40,342 nucleotides of DNA from Candidatus Rokuibacteriota bacterium (lineage in GTDB: Bacteria; Methylomirabilota; Methylomirabilia; Rokubacteriales; CSP1-6), in assembly GCA_003220615.1 (NCBI GenBank), contig QHTB01000171.1, forward strand, positions 7,448 to 47,789. Direction: 5' to 3'. Positions within the stretch are counted from its first letter, which is position 1, and every line of letters starts with the position of its first letter. Both the position numbers and the translations under genes were made by a program. The notes beneath the pieces were generated by a model, which was given only the letters and a program-made list of their open reading frames with translations, was not told where the DNA came from and ran no database searches. Below, piece after piece: positions 1 through 8,056 of this stretch.

Positions 1-45
1 ACTTCTAAAGTAAGATCCCGACATTCGCGGGAGGACACGACGTCG

Positions 46-441
46 ATGAGCACCATTCGCCACGTCCAGCAGATCCCCGGCTACCCGCCGCCGCACTCGC
101 CCTACTCGCACGCCGTCGTCGCGAACGGGTTCGTGTTCGTCTCGGGTCAGATCCCGGTGCGTCCGGGCGGCGGGCCGACCGAGGTCGTCGGCGCGACGAT
201 GCAGGAGCAGACGCGTCAGTGTCTGCGCAACGTCCAGGCAATCCTGGAGGCGGCCGGCAGCTCGCTGGATCGCGTCGTCAAGGTGACGGTGCTGCTCGCG
301 CGACCCGAGCTCTACCGGGAAATGAACGAGGCGTACGCCGAATTCTTTCCCGGCCCGAAACCGGCCCGCGCCATGGCACGGTTCGGCGCCGACATCCCAG
401 GAGTTCAGGTCGCGATCGAGGCGGTCGCGCTGGCCGGCTGA
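46..441 (+). CDS. RidA (YjgF/UK114) family enamine/imine deaminase
   Basis: A 131-residue protein of the usual RidA length. The family forms cytosolic trimers that hydrolyse reactive enamine/imine intermediates released by PLP enzymes. Seen: SPYSHAV near residue 20 (family motif GPYSQA), FVSGQIP at 31-37, Arg108 in PKPARAMAR at the position of the substrate-carboxylate-binding Arg, and Glu125 in IEAVA at the position of the catalytic water-positioning Glu. The ATG at 46 has GGGAGGA 8-14 bases upstream. The next gene is convergent, so this is a stand-alone gene or the last of a rightward unit that begins outside the window. Substrate cannot be told; the subgroup is not necessarily the archetypal RidA. 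Confidence 0.93.
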   Translation: MSTIRHVQQIPGYPPPHSPYSHAVVANGFVFVSGQIPVRPGGGPTEVVGATMQEQTRQCLRNVQAILEAAGSSLDRVVKVTVLLARPELYREMNEAYAEFFPGPKPARAMARFGADIPGVQVAIEAVALAG

Positions 442-481
442 AGATCGACTGACACCCGTTCGCGGCTTCGAGCGGGCCGTC

Positions 482-1435
482 CTAGCGGGGAGGAGCGATC
501 AGAACGGGGCTGGGCGAGCGCTGCCCCCGCGCGGCGAGCGATTCCATCCAGAGCACGCCGCGGTGCAGAGCGATCGCGGTCACCACGGTGGCGATGAGCG
601 CGAGCCCGAGGGCCCAGGGCAGCGGCAGATGGATCATGCGGACGAAGAGGACCACGATCGGGCCGTGGACCAGGAACATCTCGTAGGAGTAATCGGCGAT
701 GAAGCGCACGATGGCTCCATCGGGCCACGCGGCGGCCTCGGCGATGATCATGGCCGCCAACGCCCACGCGGCGTACCCGAAGTCCGGCTCGAGCCACGGC
801 ACGCCAGCCAGCAGGACGACGAGCCCGGCACGCAACCGGCCCGACAGCGCCGGCACCGCGAACGTTCGCAGGCTCATGCCGCCCACGAAGGCGAGAATCT
901 GGCGGGTGAAGTCCGTCTGCACCCGCAGCACCACGAGGGCGACGCTGACGACGAGCAGCGCCGCCAGCACGGTGCGGCGGCGTGGAAGCCCACGAACGAC
1001 GGCGGCGATGGCGTAGCACGTCAGGATCAGCGACAGGAACCAGCTCGGCACGTTGATGAGGTGCTCGCCGCCGTGAGTGAAGTAACCGAGGCCGAGCATC
1101 TGCGAGACGAACAGCGACAGCGATGCCGGCTTGTAGCTCGTGACGGCGTTCGCGGCGAAGAGCGCCGCGGTGACGATCCAGTACGCCGGGAACAGCCGGC
1201 GCGCACGGTCGAGCGCCCAGCGGCCCACCGGCTGGCTGCCGCCGAGCGCGAAGAATCCGGCCATGGCGCAGAAGAGCGCGACGCCGAGCTGGCCCTGGTC
1301 GAGCACGAGGACGTCCCGGGTCACGGGGAGGTTCGTCACCTCGAGGACGTGACGGAGCACGACGAGGAACAGCGCGATGCCGCGGAGCCAGTCGAAGCCG
1401 ACGAGGCGGCCGCGACGGCCGGCGTCGGGCGTCAT
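482..1435 (-). CDS. Acyltransferase 3 family membrane protein
   Basis: A 317-residue polytopic membrane protein with about ten hydrophobic segments. The N-terminal GFDWLRGIALFLVVLRHV matches the acyltransferase-3 (OafA/NodX-like) signature with its conserved Arg and His. Family members O-acylate surface polysaccharides or lipids using acyl-CoA. The ATG at 1435 overlaps the TGA of the upstream O-antigen ligase by 4 bp (ATGA), so the two genes are translationally coupled. The pairing suggests it decorates the glycan that the ligase handles; that is inference. A longer reading frame extends upstream but has no membrane-like sequence and overlaps the ligase, so the ATG is preferred. It ends 40 bp from the convergent RidA gene. 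Confidence 0.87.
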   Translation of the reverse strand: MTPDAGRRGRLVGFDWLRGIALFLVVLRHVLEVTNLPVTRDVLVLDQGQLGVALFCAMAGFFALGGSQPVGRWALDRARRLFPAYWIVTAALFAANAVTSYKPASLSLFVSQMLGLGYFTHGGEHLINVPSWFLSLILTCYAIAAVVRGLPRRRTVLAALLVVSVALVVLRVQTDFTRQILAFVGGMSLRTFAVPALSGRLRAGLVVLLAGVPWLEPDFGYAAWALAAMIIAEAAAWPDGAIVRFIADYSYEMFLVHGPIVVLFVRMIHLPLPWALGLALIATVVTAIALHRGVLWMESLAARGQRSPSPVLIAPPR

Positions 1436-2697
1436 CGCGTCGGTGCGAGCGCCGCCGTGGGCTCCGTCGCGGGGACGTCCGCCGCGGCCGCAGCAACGGC
1501 TTCGCGGCGGCGAATCAGGCGATCGACGACGATCGAGAGGAAGATCACCACCCAGAAGTACTTCTCGTATTCCGCGCTGATGAAGGTGCCGGCCACCGCG
1601 AAGCCCACGAAGCCGGCGCGCAGCCCCTCTCCCCACCCGGCCAGCTCCTCGGCCTCGGGTGAACCGTGAAGCCGTGAGGCGCGGCCGAACGCACCCAGCG
1701 CGACGAGCAGCAGCGACACGAAGATCACGAAGACGGGAATGCCGAGCTCAGCGGCCACCTCGAGGTACGTGTTGTGGGCCATGAAGCTGATGTCGAGGCC
1801 GGAGTAATAGCCGCTCAGCGACTTGAAGTTGAACGGGCCGACACCCCACAGCGGCGCAGCCGCGATCATCCGGAAGCCCGCCCAGAACAGCGCGGTGTGG
1901 GCCATGTTCGACTGCTCGAGGCCGGGCGGCGGCTCGGCCCCGCCGATCGTCGCCAGCGCGCGCTGGCCGAGATCGGTGGGGAGCACCACGATGGCCGCGA
2001 TCATCGCCGCCGCGAGCGTGAAGGCCGCGCCGAAGCCGCGCCGGCGCGTGACGAACACCATCCCGGCCGCCAGCAGCCCGAGAAATCCGCCGCGCGACGA
2101 CGTCAGGAAGATCTCGAGGAGGAGAACCCCCGACCCGAGTAGCCACATGCGCCGGCCGCCCGGCGTCCGCTGCTGCAGCGCGATCGCGAAGGCCAGAGGC
2201 AGCACCAGCACGAGGTTGGCCGCGAAGTAGTTCGTCTCCGACAGCCCCACGCCGAGCCGGTCGCCGAACCGAAGGGACTGTCGATACGCGTACGGGAAGA
2301 TGAGGATCAGCGTCCCGGCCATGGCGTAGAGGACCCTGCGCAGGTCGTCCTGCGTCTTCACCGAAACTAGGACGAACGGCAGGAAGAAAAGGAACGCGAG
2401 ATATTTGGACACGATGAGGAAGCCGCTGCCGCTCAGCAGGCTCGAGACGATCACGCCGGCGAAGAAGGAGACGAAGAGCTTCGCCTGGAGCGACGTCAGG
2501 ATGCCCTCCTCGTCGGTGTTGCCCGAGGCCAGCCGCAGGAGCGCCCACCCGCACCCGACGAGACCGAGCGCCTTGATCACCGTGAAGTCCTGAAAGATCC
2601 CCAGGAACGAGTCGGCGATCATGAGGTAGGGGCTCTGCTCGAAGGGCATGACGCAGATCATGAGGAGAAGCAGCCACATGCCTTCGTCACGTCGCAA
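1432..2697 (-). CDS. O-antigen ligase (Wzy_C/WaaL) family protein
   Basis: A 421-residue multi-pass inner-membrane protein, about 10-12 hydrophobic segments. The C-terminal half carries the Wzy_C hallmarks: SSRGGFLGLLAAG with its conserved Arg, and a large periplasmic loop leading to MAHNTYLEVAAELGIPVF with the conserved His. Such proteins ligate or polymerise undecaprenyl-linked glycans at the periplasmic face. The first candidate start is TTG at 2697; the ATG at 2679 (MWLLLLMIC) is equally plausible and gives a cleaner first membrane helix. It overlaps the downstream acyltransferase by 4 bp. Whether it is a LPS ligase, an exopolysaccharide polymerase or a protein O-oligosaccharyltransferase cannot be decided here. 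Confidence 0.86.
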   Translation of the reverse strand: MRRDEGMWLLLLMICVMPFEQSPYLMIADSFLGIFQDFTVIKALGLVGCGWALLRLASGNTDEEGILTSLQAKLFVSFFAGVIVSSLLSGSGFLIVSKYLAFLFFLPFVLVSVKTQDDLRRVLYAMAGTLILIFPYAYRQSLRFGDRLGVGLSETNYFAANLVLVLPLAFAIALQQRTPGGRRMWLLGSGVLLLEIFLTSSRGGFLGLLAAGMVFVTRRRGFGAAFTLAAAMIAAIVVLPTDLGQRALATIGGAEPPPGLEQSNMAHTALFWAGFRMIAAAPLWGVGPFNFKSLSGYYSGLDISFMAHNTYLEVAAELGIPVFVIFVSLLLVALGAFGRASRLHGSPEAEELAGWGEGLRAGFVGFAVAGTFISAEYEKYFWVVIFLSIVVDRLIRRREAVAAAAADVPATEPTAALAPTR

Positions 2698-2818
2698 GAG
2701 ACGTACCGATGGCCGAGCGGGCTAAGTGGTGGATTCCCGGCGCATCGAGCACGAAGTCTGCAAGTCACGCCCCATCAGGGCCGCGACAATCATCCGGGAT
2801 GGGAAATCTTCTGCAGAG

Positions 2819-2859
2819 GCCCCGCGGCCGCCCGAGAGCCGGACGACCGCGGGGCTTTT
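2819..2859 (+). terminator. GC-rich hairpin followed by T4 on the plus strand
   Basis: Arms GCCCCGCGG (2819-2827) and CCGCGGGGC (2847-2855) pair perfectly around a 19-base loop and are followed by TTTT at 2856-2859. The T-run is on the plus strand, yet neither flanking gene is transcribed that way. It either stops an unknown plus-strand transcript or acts only as a hairpin between two leftward genes. The 180-base gap 2698-2877 around it holds no other feature I can support. Confidence 0.5.
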
Positions 2860-2877
2860 GGGTCGAGACAGTGAACG

Positions 2878-3183
2878 CTACGTGCTGGCCGCCACCGCGA
2901 CGGCGGTGGGTACGGACGCCGTGCGGATCACACGGCTGGTGCCGCCCCATCGTCCGGTGCTGTCGATCGCACGGACGGTGACCACGCTCCGGGGCCCCCT
3001 CTGCTCGGGAGCCCGGAACTCGTATCGATCACTCGCCTCGTGCCAGGCCCCCACCAGCTCGCCGTCCAGGTAGACGTAGAGCCGGAACGGGCCGCACCCA
3101 CCGCCGACGCTCACGTGCACCGTGAACAGCCCGGGCTCGTCACCGTCGGGAACCACGTCGTGAAGCGTGAGGTCGAGCGCCAT
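2878..3183 (-). CDS. Small Ig-like domain protein, function unknown
   Basis: A 101-residue protein with no signal peptide. It reads as one beta-sandwich module: strands around LFTVHVSV, FRLYVYLDGELVGAW, YEFRAP and SVVTVRAIDSTGRWGGTSRVIR. That pattern (variable strand, LDG turn, closing VTVRAxDxxG strand) resembles the Ig-like modules at the end of the neighbouring large secreted protein. The ATG at 3183 lies 2 bp after the stop of that protein and has GAGGAA about 5 bases upstream inside its last codons, so the two are surely co-translated. How a module without its own export signal would leave the cell is unclear; a cytosolic role or a lost fusion are both possible. Confidence 0.62.
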   Translation of the reverse strand: MALDLTLHDVVPDGDEPGLFTVHVSVGGGCGPFRLYVYLDGELVGAWHEASDRYEFRAPEQRGPRSVVTVRAIDSTGRWGGTSRVIRTASVPTAVAVAAST

Positions 3184-3185
3184 CG

Positions 3186-6100
3186 TCAGTTCCTCACCGT
3201 CACGTTGACGCTCGTCGTGCCGCTCTTGCCGGCGGCGTCCCGCACCGTCGCAGTGACGATGTGGGTGCCGTTCGTGATGCCGGTGGTCGTCCACGGCACC
3301 GAGACCGGCCCGGAGCCAGAGACCTGAGTGGCGACCTGTCGGCCGTCCACCGACAGCGTGTAGGTGTTGACGTTGCTGCTGGCGCCGTTCACCCACATGA
3401 CCACCCAGGCCGTACCGCTCACCGTCGCGCCCGTCGTCGGCTGCGTGATCGCAACCTGGAGCGAGCCCGTCGGCGCCGGAGTGGGAGTGGGTGTTGGCGT
3501 GGGCGTCGGCACGGGGATTGGCGCCGGCGTCACGTTGACGTTCGACGTCGTCACGCTCGCCGAGCCCGTACCCGTCTTGCCGCTCGAGTCCCGCACAGCG
3601 ATCGACAGCGTGTGCGTGCCGTTGGCCACCTTCGTCGTGTCCATCGGGATCGACACGGGGCCGTTACCGCCGGTCTGCGTGCCGAGCGATGTTCCGTCCA
3701 TGGTCACCGTGAACGTGTTGCTGCCATTGGAGCCAGCCACCCACACCACGGCCCACGAGATGCCGCTGAGCGTGGCGCCCGAAGTCGGCTGCGTGAGTGC
3801 CACCGTCAACCCGCCCGTCGGCACCGGGGTCGGCGTCGGCGTAGGAGTGGGCGTCGGTGTCGGGACGGGCGTGGGCGTCGGTGTCGGCGCCGGAGCGGCG
3901 TTCGACGTCTTCACGCTCACGGTGCCCGTACCGGTTTTGCCGCTCGAGTCCCGCACGCCGATCGACAGCGTGTGCGTGCCGTTGGCCACCTTCGTCGTGT
4001 CCATCGGGATCGACACGGGGCCGTTACCGCCGGTCTGCGTGCCGAGCGATGTTCCGTCCATCGTCACCGTGAACGTGTTGCTGCCATTGGAGCCGCTCAC
4101 CCACACCACCGCCCACGAGGTGCCACTGAGCGTGGCCGCGGATCCCGGCTGAGTGATGGCCACCGTCAGCCCACCGTTCGGTGCCGGCGTCGGCGTGGGT
4201 GTCGGTGTGGGCGTAGGCGTCGGAGTCGGCGTAGGAGTGGGCGTCGGGACAGGCGCCGGCGTCGGATTCGCGTTCGACGTCTTCACCGTCACGCTGCCGT
4301 TACCCGTACTGCCGGTCGAGTCCTTCACGCCGACGCTCAGCGTGTGAGACCCGTTCGCAAGCTTCGTCGTGTCGATCGGGATCGAGACCGGGCCGTTGTT
4401 ACCCGTCTGCGTGCCGATCGTCTGGCCGTCGACGCCGATCGTGAAGATGTTGTTGACGCCGGTGCTGCCCTGCACCCACACGACCGCCCACGACGTGCCG
4501 CTGAGCGTGGCGCCGGAGGTCGGCTGCGTGATCGCCACCGTCAACCCGCCCGTCGGCCCAGGCGTCGGCGTAGGAGTTGGCGTCGGAGTCGGAGTGGGCG
4601 TGGGAGTCGGTGTAGGAGTTGGAGTTGGCGTTGGCGTCGGGGTTGGGTCCGGCGTCCCGGAGACACCACCGTTCGCGATCACGTAGACGTGAGCCTGGTA
4701 CGGCGCGAACGAATCCGTGAACGCATTGCCGCTGGCCGCCACGGTCCGGCCCTCGTTGTTGACCGTGATGCTGCCGGGCGCCGTGTTCCAGGCGAACGTC
4801 GCGCTGGTCGCGGTCCCGGAGTAGTTGTAGGCGAACAGGTACCCCTTGCCGCCCACCACCTTGACCTTCGTCTTGATGTTGGTCGTGTTGGAGTTCGCCG
4901 TCATCGCTCCGGACGCGTCGTCGGCGAGCAGCACCGGCTCCAGGTCGGCGATCTCGCTCACGACGGCCTTGAGATCGTCCATGTGGCCCTGCTTCGCCGC
5001 ACACCAGCCCGCGCAGATCGGAGCCAGCGCGTTGTCGCCGAGGCTCCACCACCAGAGACCGTGCGCGCCCTCGACGATCGCCATGAAGGCGTGGTTGCGC
5101 ATCTCGGCGCGCGTCGGCCACCGTCCCTGCGAGGTGAACTGGAAGAACTGGAGCACCGTCATCCACGGCCGCGAATCCTTCACGGCGTCGCGGGCGATCC
5201 GGGCGCCGTCGGCGACCGCGCTCATGCGATAGCCGCCGGCGGGCTCGGCGCCGAACATCGGGTAGGGATCGGTGCTGAGCACGTCGGCCGAGTCACGCCA
5301 CAGGCCGGCATCGGGCTGAGGCAGCAGCGCGGCGAACGTCATGCTGTCGGGATCGAGACGACGCAGCCGGTCGTACTGCGCGAAGCCGCCGTTCCGGAGA
5401 TCCGCCCGGCACTCGTCGATCGTGTAATAGCCGGCGCTGCCACGCTGCGCGCCGATATCTTGAAGGTAGGCGTCCGAGCTGTTGATCAGGAACGCGTTGT
5501 CGGCCGGAAACTTGTCGAAGCAGTTCCCGGTCTGGAGATACATGACCCCGTGCTTCTGGAGGTTCGCCATCAGCGAGTCCATCTGGGGAGCCGGGGCGGC
5601 GCCGTACCAGTAGTTCAGGTAGAAGTTGATCCGGAGGCCGTTCATGTGGCGCTCTCCGGAGTCGGACCACAGCAGGTTTTCCCAGAAGACGTCGTCGCTG
5701 CCGTAGCCCATGCCGGAGTCGTACACGCCGAGCACGAAGCGCGGCGTGCCCCGGACGAGGAGGCGATTCTTGGCGTCGACCGAGATGTTCATCGACGCCC
5801 GCGCGCTGCCGGCGACCTTCGACACGCGATAGGCCGGGTACGTGTAGGTGACACCGCCCGTCGCGGCGTCGACCACGGAGAAGACGACCTGATACGCGCG
5901 TCCGGCCTGCATGCCGCTGCCGTCGATCTGCGCGACGAAGTTTGCGGACGCCGTGAAGTCCTGGCTCGACAGCTGCTGGCCGGTGCCCTCGTCCTTGAGG
6001 GCGCCACGGATCTTCACGCGACCGAAGTCACCGCCCGGAGGCGTGACCGTCACGTCGAACCTCATCGTCTGCGGCTGATCGTCGAACAGCATGCCGCGGT

Positions 6101-6695
6101 AGTTCGGGTAGAGCATGAAGACGTCGACCGGCTGCGGGAGCTGCTGGACCATGACGACGTCGTCGAACCACGCCGTCCCCGTCGCGCCGCCGAAGTTCTC
6201 GAGGCGCAGCGCAGCCTGCAGATCCTGGGGCACGACGATGCTTCTGATCTGGTAGAGCGTCCAGTCAGCGGTGCCCTGGATGGGATCGGTCGTGAACCAC
6301 TGACCGACGCCGCCGGGACGGAAGTCGACCTGCAGTCGCAGGCCGGCGTTGCCGCTGCCGACACCCTGCGTCTTGATCCAGGCGCTGAAGTTGTAGATGC
6401 CGGCCTTCAGGAAGATCGGCTGGTCGGACGACGGTCCGTTGCTCCAGCGATAGCTGAAGGCGCCCGAATGCGTCGTCTGCTGATCGAGGGCCCAGCCACC
6501 GCCGCCGGTCCAGCCGGTCGGTACCCCACCGCTGTTCGCTTCGAAGCCGGGGTTCTGGGCCAGGTTCGGGCTCAGCGCCGTCGGCGGCACCGCCGTCAGC
6601 CCACCCGGTATCAAGTTGGTCTGGGCCATCGTCGCGGGCGCCGGAGCCGTGAGAGCCGCCATCGCTGCTACTGCCGCCACCATCCACCGTCGCAT
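3186..6695 (-). CDS. Secreted multidomain protein: jelly-roll, TIM-barrel-like domain and four Ig-like repeats on Pro-Thr linkers
   Basis: About 1,169 residues. Order: signal peptide (basic MRRW, hydrophobic stretch, cut near TMAQ); a carbohydrate-binding-like jelly-roll (NPGFEANSGG to about residue 190); a linker beta domain; a glycoside-hydrolase-like (beta/alpha)8 region (about 300-640) with YYTIDECRAD, STDPYPMF and EGAHGLWWWSLGD; then four Ig-like modules of ~90 residues, each preceded by a Pro-Thr repeat linker. The acidic residues in TIDE and the WWWSLGD strand look like an active-site rim, but no named GH family can be assigned. ATG 6695 is preferred over ATG 6707 because GGGGGTGA lies just before 6695. 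A sigma-54-like promoter lies about 70-85 bases upstream. Probably an extracellular or surface polysaccharide-acting protein. Confidence 0.82.
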   Translation of the reverse strand: MRRWMVAAVAAMAALTAPAPATMAQTNLIPGGLTAVPPTALSPNLAQNPGFEANSGGVPTGWTGGGGWALDQQTTHSGAFSYRWSNGPSSDQPIFLKAGIYNFSAWIKTQGVGSGNAGLRLQVDFRPGGVGQWFTTDPIQGTADWTLYQIRSIVVPQDLQAALRLENFGGATGTAWFDDVVMVQQLPQPVDVFMLYPNYRGMLFDDQPQTMRFDVTVTPPGGDFGRVKIRGALKDEGTGQQLSSQDFTASANFVAQIDGSGMQAGRAYQVVFSVVDAATGGVTYTYPAYRVSKVAGSARASMNISVDAKNRLLVRGTPRFVLGVYDSGMGYGSDDVFWENLLWSDSGERHMNGLRINFYLNYWYGAAPAPQMDSLMANLQKHGVMYLQTGNCFDKFPADNAFLINSSDAYLQDIGAQRGSAGYYTIDECRADLRNGGFAQYDRLRRLDPDSMTFAALLPQPDAGLWRDSADVLSTDPYPMFGAEPAGGYRMSAVADGARIARDAVKDSRPWMTVLQFFQFTSQGRWPTRAEMRNHAFMAIVEGAHGLWWWSLGDNALAPICAGWCAAKQGHMDDLKAVVSEIADLEPVLLADDASGAMTANSNTTNIKTKVKVVGGKGYLFAYNYSGTATSATFAWNTAPGSITVNNEGRTVAASGNAFTDSFAPYQAHVYVIANGGVSGTPDPTPTPTPTPTPTPTPTPTPTPTPTPTPTPGPTGGLTVAITQPTSGATLSGTSWAVVWVQGSTGVNNIFTIGVDGQTIGTQTGNNGPVSIPIDTTKLANGSHTLSVGVKDSTGSTGNGSVTVKTSNANPTPAPVPTPTPTPTPTPTPTPTPTPTPAPNGGLTVAITQPGSAATLSGTSWAVVWVSGSNGSNTFTVTMDGTSLGTQTGGNGPVSIPMDTTKVANGTHTLSIGVRDSSGKTGTGTVSVKTSNAAPAPTPTPTPVPTPTPTPTPTPTPVPTGGLTVALTQPTSGATLSGISWAVVWVAGSNGSNTFTVTMDGTSLGTQTGGNGPVSIPMDTTKVANGTHTLSIAVRDSSGKTGTGSASVTTSNVNVTPAPIPVPTPTPTPTPTPAPTGSLQVAITQPTTGATVSGTAWVVMWVNGASSNVNTYTLSVDGRQVATQVSGSGPVSVPWTTTGITNGTHIVTATVRDAAGKSGTTSVNVTVRN
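3541..4140. repeat. Intragenic 360-bp-phased duplication of Ig-like module coding DNA
   Basis: Bases 3541-3780 and 3901-4140 align without gaps at a 360-base offset with about 18 mismatches in 240 (my count). A run of 103 bases (3599-3701 against 3959-4061) is identical. Flanking Pro-Thr linker DNA (near 3472-3530, 3818-3897, 4180-4263 and 4556-4650) consists of degenerate GTCGGC/GTGGGC hexamer repeats. The second and third Ig modules are therefore a recent duplication, unlike the more diverged outer two. Confidence 0.85.
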
Positions 6696-6766
6696 GCTCA
6701 CCCCCATCGCAAGTCGTTGCCGGGATTACAAAACTGCGGAATCTTTTTCCCAGCGGCGATGGGTAA

Positions 6767-6782
6767 GGCAATGCACACGCCA
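6767..6782 (-). promoter_or_regulatory. Sigma-54 (-24/-12) promoter candidate for the large secreted protein
   Basis: On the minus strand the site reads TGGCGTGTGCATTGCC: GG at 6781-6780, exactly 10 bases, then GC at 6769-6768, with TGGC and TTGC elements conserved. Expected transcription start near 6756, about 60 bases before the ATG at 6695. The 308-base gap 6708-7015 holds this site and an opposite-facing one at 6993-7008, and no gene. Confidence 0.6.
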
Positions 6783-6992
6783 GAGCTGGCATCTTACCGA
6801 CGTGGCGGATTTTTAAGGCATTGAACAATCTACGTTTTGCCTCGAGGTGACCGCTCCCTGACGCGTCCAAATGCGAGCCTGACACTCAAGGGCATCGGAG
6901 GCTGTGAAGGGAAGTCGTCGCGAGCGGAACGAAATGGTTGCGAGGTTGCCGGCGGCGCCTGCGAAATCGTGGTGATTGGCCGCGACGGCGGG

Positions 6993-7008
6993 TGGCATCG
7001 CCCTTGCG
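6993..7008 (+). promoter_or_regulatory. Sigma-54 (-24/-12) promoter candidate for the FemAB-like gene
   Basis: TGGCATCGCCCTTGCG: GG at 6994-6995, 10-base spacing, GC at 7006-7007; both elements match the consensus. The predicted start point (about 7019) falls on or beside the GTG start codons at 7016 and 7022, so the transcript would be leaderless or nearly so. That is unusual for sigma-54 and lowers confidence somewhat. Confidence 0.5.
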
Positions 7009-7021
7009 CCGTGCAGTGAGC

Positions 7022-8056
7022 GTGCTTGAGATCACGCGTCACGACCACACGGACAAGTCCTGGGATCGATTCGTCGAGCAACACCCTCACGCGACGGTGG
7101 CCCATCTCGCCGCGTGGGGCAGCATCTTCGAGGGCGCCTACCGGCACCAGCGTGTGTACCTGGTCGCCGAGGAATCAGGCGAGATCGCCGGCGTGCTTCC
7201 TCTGGTGGTGATCAGGAGCCGTCTCTTCGGACGATGCGTCGTGTCGATGCCGTTCCTCGATTACGGCGGGATCCTGGCCGAGCCCGGCTCCGAGGCCGAG
7301 CGTCAACTCGCCGATGCCGCCCTCGACGTCGCCCGCGAGCGCGGCGCTCAAACCGTCGGGCTGCGCCAGCTTCATCCGATCGGCGTCCCGGCCACAACGG
7401 CCGGCGAGCGCGTGACGATGCTGCTGCCGCTGTCGAGTGAAGAAGCCGCCTGGAAGGCGCTGCCATCGGAGCGGCGCAATCGCGTGCGCAAGGGGGAGAA
7501 GCAAGGCCTGCGCGCGGTGTGGGGCGGCGCCGAGCTGCTCGACGACTTCTACCGGGTGTTCGCGATCAACATGCGCGACCTCGGCTCGCCCGTCCACAGT
7601 CGCCGGTTCTTCACGCTCATGGTCGAGGAGCTGGCGGGTGTCGCACGCGTGCTGCTCGTCCGCGACACCGGCGGGCGCGCCGTCGGCGCCGCCGTCTGCC
7701 TCTTCTTCCGCGACACGATCATGGTGCCCTGGGTCTCCTCGCTGCGTGAGGCCTTCGCGCTGTGCCCGAATTTCGTCCTCTACTGGGAGGTCATCCGCAC
7801 CGGCTGCCGGAGCGGCTATCGCACGCTCGACCTGGGCCGCTCCTTCCGGAACGCGGGCACGTTCGAGTTCAAGCGCCAGTGGGGCGCCCTGCCCCACTCG
7901 CTTCCGTGGATCTTCGTCGACGTCGTCCCCGGGGCACGGCCCTCGGTGGATCGTGACGCCAGTCGCTACGGCCACTTCATCGAGGCGTGGAAGCGGGTGC
8001 CCGTGCCGATCGCCAACGTGGTCGGGCCGATGATCAGACGCCAGGTGCCGAACTGA
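7022..8056 (+). CDS. FemAB-like GNAT-fold protein (PEP-CTERM/exopolysaccharide type)
   Basis: About 344 residues with two GNAT-like halves. The N-terminus (WDRFVEQHPHATVAHLAAWGSIFE) and the strands LVAEESGEIAGVLPLVVI and VSMPFLDYGGILAEPGSEAER match the FemAB-related proteins found beside exopolysaccharide and exosortase loci. RSFRNAGTFEFKRQWGA near the C-terminus is the usual end motif of that group (GS..pGt..FKrqWGa). These proteins probably transfer an aminoacyl or acyl group; the substrate is unproven. Start is GTG 7022 or GTG 7016; neither has a clear Shine-Dalgarno. The glycosyltransferase gene follows directly with its frame overlapping the 3' end. No exosortase is visible in the window. 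Confidence 0.78.
   Translation: MLEITRHDHTDKSWDRFVEQHPHATVAHLAAWGSIFEGAYRHQRVYLVAEESGEIAGVLPLVVIRSRLFGRCVVSMPFLDYGGILAEPGSEAERQLADAALDVARERGAQTVGLRQLHPIGVPATTAGERVTMLLPLSSEEAAWKALPSERRNRVRKGEKQGLRAVWGGAELLDDFYRVFAINMRDLGSPVHSRRFFTLMVEELAGVARVLLVRDTGGRAVGAAVCLFFRDTIMVPWVSSLREAFALCPNFVLYWEVIRTGCRSGYRTLDLGRSFRNAGTFEFKRQWGALPHSLPWIFVDVVPGARPSVDRDASRYGHFIEAWKRVPVPIANVVGPMIRRQVPN

Noticed and set aside
2705..2790. tRNA-like string (GATGGCCGAGCGGGCTAAG resembles a tRNA-Ser/Leu D-arm)
   Set aside because: No pairing acceptor stem, the anticodon stem does not pair, and no CCA or proper T-arm follows.
3472..4655. CRISPR-like regular repeats
   Set aside because: They are Pro-Thr linker codons inside an open reading frame, with no unique spacers and no cas genes.
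3261..6824. Very long plus-strand open frame opposite the secreted protein
   Set aside because: A high-GC mirror frame, Arg/His-rich, with no fold or signal; the minus frame has a signal peptide and clear domains.
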